NCBI GenBank assembly: GCA_030040475.1
Contig: JASHTQ010000771.1
Location: 1-5,767 of the forward strand
Direction of reading: 5' to 3'
Source: Streptosporangiaceae bacterium
GTDB lineage: Bacteria; Actinomycetota; Actinomycetes; Streptosporangiales; Streptosporangiaceae
Length of the DNA stretch: 5,767 nucleotides
A program made the translations under genes and the position numbers. Positions 1 to 5,767 of this stretch are shown one piece after another (position 1 is the stretch's first letter; every line of letters begins with the position of its first letter). The notes under the pieces are model-generated. The model saw nothing but the letters and a program-made list of their open reading frames with translations. It was not told where the DNA came from and ran no database searches.

Positions 1-77
1 GCGCGTTCTTTACGTGCTCTGGCAGCCTTCTCCAGCGCTGCCGCACGCTCTTCAGGAGTGAGGGGAGGAAGAGCCAC
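1..77 (-). CDS. mihF: Integration host factor, actinobacterial type (mIHF/sIHF), N-terminal fragment
   Basis: Reading leftward from a GTG at 77-75, the visible 25 codons give (M)ALPPLTPEERAAALEKA followed by ARARKERA, and the frame is open to the window edge. This matches the highly conserved N-terminus of the small (about 100-residue) actinobacterial integration host factor. Proteins of this family bind duplex DNA without strong sequence specificity, act in nucleoid organisation, and are unrelated to the E. coli IHF heterodimer. The start is supported by GAGGTGA at 90-84, six bases upstream. The position just after pyrF is the classical mihF locus; gmk, rpoZ and coaBC would be expected further left (family knowledge, not visible). 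The remaining three quarters of the protein, including the helix-two-turn-helix DNA-binding part, lie outside, so integrity cannot be judged. Identification rests on the N-terminal motif plus synteny. Confidence 0.87.
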   Translation of the reverse strand, partial: MALPPLTPEERAAALEKAARARKER

Positions 78-83
78 TCGGGG

Positions 84-90
84 TCACCTC
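84..90 (-). promoter_or_regulatory. Ribosome binding site of mihF
   Basis: The minus strand reads GAGGTGA, then CCCCGA, then the GTG start codon at 77. The near-consensus Shine-Dalgarno sequence at six-base spacing fixes the GTG start of this truncated gene, which has no ATG nearby. Confidence 0.75.
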
Positions 91-124
91 GGGTTTCGTT
101 GGGAAAAAGGTTTGTCGGGAGGGG

Positions 125-154
125 AAACTAGCCAATCACGTACCCTTTCGGCAA
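125..154 (-). promoter_or_regulatory. Candidate promoter of mihF (weak)
   Basis: On the minus strand TTGCCG (154-149) is separated by 18 bases from TAGTTT (130-125), a loose match to -35/-10 hexamers of a housekeeping sigma factor. Transcription would begin near 118 and leave a leader of about 40 bases before the mihF ribosome binding site. The hexamers are imperfect and I chose them by eye. The -35 element partly overlaps the inverted repeat copy at 150-161, so a regulator bound there could affect it. This is inference only. Confidence 0.3.
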
Positions 155-161
155 CGCAAAC
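150..161 (+). repeat. Partial inverted third copy of the mihF-upstream repeat
   Basis: The plus strand reads GGCAACGCAAAC, matching the minus-strand sequence around copy A (GGTAACGCAAAG) at 10 of 12 positions, in opposite orientation. It lies 30 bp closer to mihF than copy B and overlaps the proposed -35 element. Because it shares only the ACGCAAA core and the flanking GG, it is less certain than copies A and B. Confidence 0.35.
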
Positions 162-190
162 CCCCGTTTACGTCATCACAAATTGAAATA

Positions 191-203
191 TATTACTTTG
201 CGT
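191..203 (-). repeat. 13-bp direct repeat, copy B (promoter-proximal to mihF)
   Basis: The minus strand reads ACGCAAAGTAATA, identical to the copy at 212-224 and starting 21 bp from it, about two helical turns. It lies in an AT-rich block that contrasts with the GC-rich surroundings and is about 115 bp upstream of the mihF start. A pair of same-face direct repeats upstream of a gene suggests an operator for a dimeric or tandemly bound regulator. I do not recognise the motif with certainty. Confidence 0.6.
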
Positions 204-211
204 ATGCGACT

Positions 212-224
212 TATTACTTTGCGT
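212..224 (-). repeat. 13-bp direct repeat, copy A (mihF-distal)
   Basis: The minus strand reads ACGCAAAGTAATA, a perfect match to copy B. The sequence just before it on the minus strand (GGTA) extends the similarity to the third, inverted partial copy at 150-161. The eight bases between copies A and B (AGTCGCAT) are not part of the repeat. Confidence 0.6.
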
Positions 225-324
225 TACCACGGCCCGGGATCCAGGCCCGCCCGTGCCCGCCAGGGGTCTCACCGGGCGATATTCACTCGTCAGCGTGCCG
301 GACACAAGCGTATGCCATGCCCCG

Positions 325-347
325 CGGGCAGGTTCGTCGCCTGCCCG
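325..347 (-). terminator. GC-rich hairpin downstream of pyrF, possible terminator without U-tract
   Basis: CGGGCAGG and CCTGCCCG form a perfect 8-bp stem around a 7-base loop. It lies about 140 bases beyond the pyrF stop codon and before the mihF promoter region, where the pyr transcript would be expected to end. No run of T follows on the minus strand, so it is not a classical intrinsic terminator. Actinobacterial terminators often lack the U-tract, which keeps the call possible. An overlapping palindrome, CCCGCGGG at 321-328, offers a competing fold. Confidence 0.4.
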
Positions 348-435
348 GCGCGTCGCGGATTCGGCTGACATTTTCTACTCGATCCAGTGCGACTCGAGGG
401 CCATCTTCGGTCTCGGGTTCCTGGCATCTTACTCG

Positions 436-460
436 CTGGGTGAGCCCTGCGTCACCTCAG
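436..460 (-). terminator. Imperfect hairpin just after pyrF
   Basis: On the plus strand CTGGGTGA (436-443) can pair with TCACCTCAG (452-460) through eight base pairs with one bulged base (457) and an 8-base loop. It begins about 29 bases past the pyrF stop. It could protect the 3' end of the pyr mRNA or help termination. There is no U-tract, and a stem of this strength can occur by chance in GC-rich DNA. Confidence 0.28.
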
Positions 461-488
461 GTCATCGCATGTCAGGAGCGGTTCTGGC

Positions 489-1193
489 TTACCTGCTGAC
501 GTTAAGCCTGCGCAGCGACGCGGCGATGGCCGCGGCCGCGGCGCCCGGATCCGGCGCGCGCGTGATCGGACGGCCGATGACCAGCAGATCCGCCCCTGCC
601 AGCAGGGCTTCCTGCGGCGTTGCCACTCTGGCCTGGTCGTCTGCGCCTGCGCCGGCCGGCCGGACACCTGGCGTGATGAGCGTCACATCCGGGCCTACCT
701 CGGCACGCACGGCCGAGACCTCGCGCGGCGAACAGACCAGGCCCTGCGCGCCCGCGGCGACCGAGAGCACGGCCAGGCGCAGCACCGCGTCGGGGACCGG
801 ACCCGCCATCCCGATCTCGCCGAGGGCGTCGTCGCCCAGCGAGGTGAGCACGGTGACCGCCGCGACCATCGTGCCCGGAGCCGCCTCCACGGCCGCGCGG
901 ACCACGTCGGCGCCGCCGGCCGCATGCACGGTCAGCACGTCGGGCCGAAGCCTCGCCACCGCCCTGGCGGCACCCGCCACGGTGGCAGGGATGTCGTGCA
1001 GCTTGAGGTCCAGGAACACTGACACGCCGCTGGCTCCGCGCACCGTGGCCACTACCTGCGGCCCGTAGCGCAGGTAGAGCTCAAGTCCGACCTTGACGGT
1101 ACTCACGTGCGGCGTGACCAGTTGCGCCCACCGCGCGGCCGTCTCCAGGTCAGGCGCGTCAAGCGCGACCGCCACCGGCGCCGGCTTGCTCAC
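489..1193 (-). CDS. pyrF: Orotidine 5'-phosphate decarboxylase, type 1
   Basis: This 234-residue cytoplasmic TIM-barrel enzyme decarboxylates OMP to UMP, the last step of de novo UMP synthesis. The substrate loop starts with ALD (D12). K34 and the signature D62-x-K64-x-x-D67 ([13 protein letters not shown]) supply the Lys/Asp catalytic tetrad. TPGVRP (174-179), DDQ (185-187) and GRPI (207-210, with R208) form the phosphate-binding end of the barrel. Length and the LHDIP signature are those of the short type-1 family (E. coli and B. subtilis like), not the longer type-2 enzymes of Mycobacterium and Streptomyces. The GTG start is supported by AGGAG five bases upstream; an upstream extension is unlikely. 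The stop is TAA. It follows pyrD after 63 bases, a looser junction than the others in the cluster. All key residues are present, so it should be active. Confidence 0.95.
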   Translation of the reverse strand: MSKPAPVAVALDAPDLETAARWAQLVTPHVSTVKVGLELYLRYGPQVVATVRGASGVSVFLDLKLHDIPATVAGAARAVARLRPDVLTVHAAGGADVVRAAVEAAPGTMVAAVTVLTSLGDDALGEIGMAGPVPDAVLRLAVLSVAAGAQGLVCSPREVSAVRAEVGPDVTLITPGVRPAGAGADDQARVATPQEALLAGADLLVIGRPITRAPDPGAAAAAIAASLRRLNVSR

Positions 1194-1198
1194 GTCCG

Positions 1199-1206
1199 CT
1201 CCTCTC
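1199..1206 (-). promoter_or_regulatory. Ribosome binding site of pyrF
   Basis: The minus strand reads GAGAGGAG followed by CGGAC and the GTG at 1193. This strong Shine-Dalgarno sequence at five-base spacing selects the GTG start and lets pyrF initiate independently of pyrD. Confidence 0.75.
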
Positions 1207-1208
1207 CA

Positions 1209-1256
1209 CGCTTGCCACCCGTTACATATTGCAGTTTATTGATTACATTGTGCCAT
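1209..1256 (-). other. AT-rich spacer between pyrD and pyrF
   Basis: Directly after the pyrD TAG, the minus strand is markedly A/T-rich over about 40 bases and contains the near-repeats CAATGTAA (about 1249-1242) and CAATATGTAA (about 1230-1221). It could hold an internal promoter: TGGCAC and CAATAT lie 18 bases apart, but both are weak hexamers. It could equally be an unstructured leader that frees the pyrF ribosome binding site, or the scar of a past gene replacement. No hairpin stands out. Confidence 0.4.
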
Positions 1257-2225
1257 CTAGGCCGGCCGGGGCAGCCCGCGGGACAGACGGCCGCGCGGGA
1301 CGCCGCCGTGCGCCTGGCCGATGACGTCGGCGACCCGGTCGACGCCGATCGCCGCGAGTTCCTCCTCAAGTTCCCGCAGCACGCGCGCGCATGCCGACGG
1401 ATCGTGCACGATCGCGGTGCCGACCCCGACCGCCGTGGCGCCGGCCAGCAGCAGTTCGAGCGCGTCCAGGCCGGTGTGCACGCCGCCGGTGCCGACGATC
1501 GGCACGTCGGGGAAGGCCTCCCTGACCTGCCACACGCACCGCACCGCTATCGGCCGGATCGCGGGCCCGGACAGCGCGCCGTACGTGCCGGCCAGCGCGG
1601 GCCGCATCGTCACGGTGTCGATGGCCATCCCGAGCGGGGAGTTGACCAGCGAGAGGCCGTCCGCACCCGCCGCCGCGCAGGTGCCGGCCACCGCCACGAT
1701 GTCGGTCACGTCCGGTGACAGCTTGGCGAACACCGGTATGTCACGCCTCGCGCCGCCGCGTACCGCGGCGACCACGCCGGCCGCGGCCTGCGGGTCGAGG
1801 GCGAAGGGCCGCCCGGCGTCCTCGGCGTTGGGGCAGGAGAGGTTGACCTCGATCGCGCAAACGCCCGCCGCGTCCGACAGCCTCGCCGCAAGCCCAGCGT
1901 ACTCGCGGATGGTCTGGCCGCCGATCGAGACCACCACCCGCGCGCCGCGCGACAGCAGCCAGGGCAGGTCCCGCTGGAGGAACGCGTCGATGCCGGGACC
2001 CTGCAGCCCGACGGAGTTCAGCAGGCCGCTCGGCGTCTCGGCGAGCCGCGGCGCGGGGTTGCCGGTCCGCGGCTCGGCCATGATCGACTTCGTGGTCAGC
2101 GCGCCGATCCTGGCCACGTCGGTGAACTGGGCGATCTCGCGCCCGGCGCCCGCGCAGCCGGCCGCGGCGAGCACCGGATTGGGCAACTCCAGCTGCCCCA
2201 GCCTGGCCCGCATGTCAACCGGCAT
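1257..2225 (-). CDS. pyrD: Dihydroorotate dehydrogenase, class 1B catalytic subunit
   Basis: This FMN TIM-barrel subunit oxidises (S)-dihydroorotate to orotate and hands the electrons to PyrK and then NAD+. From the chosen ATG it has 322 residues. Visible landmarks are LPNPVLAAAGCAG near the N-terminus, K46 (TTKSI), LLNSVGLQGPG with N70, EVNLSCPN with the catalytic base C131 between N128 and N133, FAKLSPDV with FMN-binding K168, LVNSPLG, SGPAIRP (219-225), GTGG (245-248) and GVGT (267-270) for the FMN phosphate. Cys rather than Ser as base places it in class 1, and the adjacent pyrK in class 1B, unlike the membrane quinone-linked class 2. The ATG at 2225 overlaps the end of pyrK by 11 bases; an ATG at 2213, one base after the pyrK stop, is an alternative. 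A longer frame to 2291 only runs into pyrK coding sequence. The stop is TAG. Confidence 0.94.
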   Translation of the reverse strand: MPVDMRARLGQLELPNPVLAAAGCAGAGREIAQFTDVARIGALTTKSIMAEPRTGNPAPRLAETPSGLLNSVGLQGPGIDAFLQRDLPWLLSRGARVVVSIGGQTIREYAGLAARLSDAAGVCAIEVNLSCPNAEDAGRPFALDPQAAAGVVAAVRGGARRDIPVFAKLSPDVTDIVAVAGTCAAAGADGLSLVNSPLGMAIDTVTMRPALAGTYGALSGPAIRPIAVRCVWQVREAFPDVPIVGTGGVHTGLDALELLLAGATAVGVGTAIVHDPSACARVLRELEEELAAIGVDRVADVIGQAHGGVPRGRLSRGLPRPA

Positions 2226-3084
2226 GGCGGGATTCCGCGCGCTTCCAGCCGGGGGCGCCGACGGCGTCGAACGGGATCGTGCCCATGTCATCCCAGCGGA
2301 CCAGGTCGCCGCGGAACACCGGCCCGTCGAGGCACGCGCGCACGATCCTGGTGATCCCGTCGGTTCCCGTCACCGGCAGCACGCACCCCATGCAGACCCC
2401 GGTCCCGCAGGCCATCGGCACGTCCACCAGCGCCTGCACCGGGACCGCGTACCTGCTCGCGACCAGGACCACCTCGCGCAGCACGGGCACCGGCGCGCAC
2501 GCGTAGATCACCTCGGCGCGGGCCTGGGTGATCACCTGTTCCAGCATCCCGGTGACCGCGCCGCGGACACCGAACGAGCCATCAGGAGTGGCGAACGTGG
2601 CGCTCCTGCCCGTTCGCCTGGCCGTCAGCGCACCGAACATCCGGTCCGCGCTCGCCGCGCCGAGCAGGAAATCGACCGTGCAGCCGCGGTCCCTCAGCCG
2701 CGCCGCCAGCGCGAAAAGCGGCGCGCTGCCGTAGCCGACGCCGAGCAGCAGGCACGTCGTCGGGTCGCGCGGCACGGGGAAGGGCCGGCCGAGCGGTCCC
2801 ACCACGTCCAGCGGGTCCCTGGCGCGCAGGCCGGCCAGCCATGTGGTGCCCGGCCCGCCGGCCTCGAACACGAACTCCACCGTGCCGCCGTGGTCGGGCC
2901 GCACGTCGTGCACGGCGAACGCGCGCCGCCCCAGCATCGAGGTCCGCGGCCCGCCGACCGCGATCGTGACGAACTGGCCGGGCCGGAACCTGGTCGCGAT
3001 GGCGGGTGCGACCAGCGTCAGCGCGTGATAGGCGTCGACCCGCCGCACGGTCAGCACCGTGCCGCGCACCTGCACCGGGGCCAT
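2215..3084 (-). CDS. pyrK: Dihydroorotate dehydrogenase electron-transfer subunit (FAD, [2Fe-2S])
   Basis: This ferredoxin-reductase-type subunit, 289 residues from the ATG at 3084, accepts electrons from PyrD and reduces NAD+. The N-terminal FAD barrel includes FRPGQFV (33-39), RRAFAV (53-58) and GPLGRPFPV (97-104). The NAD-binding lobe starts with LLGVGYGSAPL (113-123). DGSFG (168-172) is also conserved in the family. Cysteines C226, C231, C234 and C251 (CGTGVCMGC, then ACLDGPVF) are the four [2Fe-2S] ligands. About 29 residues follow the usual end of the family (VFRGD), making it longer than the roughly 256-residue B. subtilis protein. It lies seven bases after carB and overlaps pyrD by 11 bases, so translation is probably coupled. 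A GTG at 3099, overlapping carB by 8 bases, would add five residues and is a real alternative; GTGAG six bases before the ATG favours the shorter form. The stop is TGA. Confidence 0.92.
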   Translation of the reverse strand: MAPVQVRGTVLTVRRVDAYHALTLVAPAIATRFRPGQFVTIAVGGPRTSMLGRRAFAVHDVRPDHGGTVEFVFEAGGPGTTWLAGLRARDPLDVVGPLGRPFPVPRDPTTCLLLGVGYGSAPLFALAARLRDRGCTVDFLLGAASADRMFGALTARRTGRSATFATPDGSFGVRGAVTGMLEQVITQARAEVIYACAPVPVLREVVLVASRYAVPVQALVDVPMACGTGVCMGCVLPVTGTDGITRIVRACLDGPVFRGDLVRWDDMGTIPFDAVGAPGWKRAESRHAG

Positions 3085-3091
3085 CCGGGGC

Positions 3092-5767
<2,676 letters not shown>

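Larger units (their letters stand above)
78..488. other. 411-bp non-coding gap between pyrF and mihF
   Basis: This gap separates the end of the pyr cluster from the next transcription unit in the same direction. The pyrF-proximal half (about 290-488) carries the two hairpins and otherwise shows no coding character. The centre (about 165-226) is an AT-rich block with the 13-bp direct repeats. The mihF-proximal part (78-160) holds the inverted partial repeat, the candidate promoter and the ribosome binding site. Short frames here, including a 45-codon minus-strand one at 427-290, lack the third-position G/C preference of the neighbouring genes. Confidence 0.7.

Noticed and set aside
232..242. 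CCCGGGATCC, resembling adjacent SmaI and BamHI cloning sites
   Set aside because: Flanking sequence is ordinary GC-rich genomic DNA with no vector or linker continuing on either side; such hexamers are expected by chance here.
290..427. 45-codon minus-strand frame in the pyrF-mihF gap (ATG at 427)
   Set aside because: No convincing ribosome binding site, codon use lacking the strong third-position G/C preference of neighbours, and overlap with the 325-347 hairpin. Two longer frames at 168-371 fail the same test.
452..458. A second GAGGTGA on the minus strand, identical to the mihF ribosome binding site
   Set aside because: No ATG, GTG or TTG lies at a suitable distance downstream, and the sequence is part of a hairpin arm, so it is probably a chance match.
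253..1068. 271-codon open frame on the plus strand opposite pyrF
   Set aside because: Antisense shadow of pyrF, with Ala/Thr/Ser-rich low-complexity translation and no ribosome binding site or family motif.
2226..2291. 22-residue N-terminal extension of PyrD to an ATG at 2291
   Set aside because: The added residues are the out-of-frame reading of the PyrK C-terminus, do not resemble PyrD proteins, and would require a 77-base overlap.

Overview
The window is strongly GC-rich. Apart from its left end, it is filled by tightly packed genes on the minus strand with GTG and ATG starts and G/C-ending codons. Gene order from right to left, which is the direction of transcription, is carB (5' end outside the window), pyrK, pyrD, pyrF, then a 411-bp gap and the start of mihF. 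This is the de novo pyrimidine (pyr) cluster followed by the mihF locus, an arrangement characteristic of high-GC Actinobacteria. A class 1B, PyrK-dependent dihydroorotate dehydrogenase together with a short type-1 PyrF points away from Streptomyces and Mycobacterium and towards a Streptosporangiales-like lineage. That placement is an inference from gene content, not a database result.

Layout: 5767-3092 is the large subunit of carbamoyl phosphate synthetase, lacking roughly its first 210 residues. 3084-2215 is the FAD/[2Fe-2S] electron-transfer subunit PyrK. 2225-1257 is the FMN catalytic subunit PyrD. 1256-1194 is a short AT-rich spacer. 1193-489 is PyrF. 488-78 is non-coding and holds two possible hairpins behind pyrF, an AT-rich block with a perfect 13-bp direct repeat, and a candidate mihF promoter. 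77-1 is the first 25 codons of mihF, starting at GTG behind a strong ribosome binding site.

How they work together: CarB, with CarA presumably encoded just outside, makes carbamoyl phosphate. The aspartate transcarbamoylase and dihydroorotase genes are not in view. PyrD oxidises dihydroorotate to orotate and passes the electrons through PyrK to NAD+. PyrF makes UMP from OMP, and UMP is expected to feed back on the C-terminal domain of CarB. The carB/pyrK/pyrD junctions are so tight that the three are almost certainly co-translated.

I do not see an undescribed system here. The pathway genes are conventional and look intact. The items worth a second look are the repeat array upstream of mihF, an island of A/T-rich rare codons inside carB, and the AT-rich pyrD-pyrF spacer.
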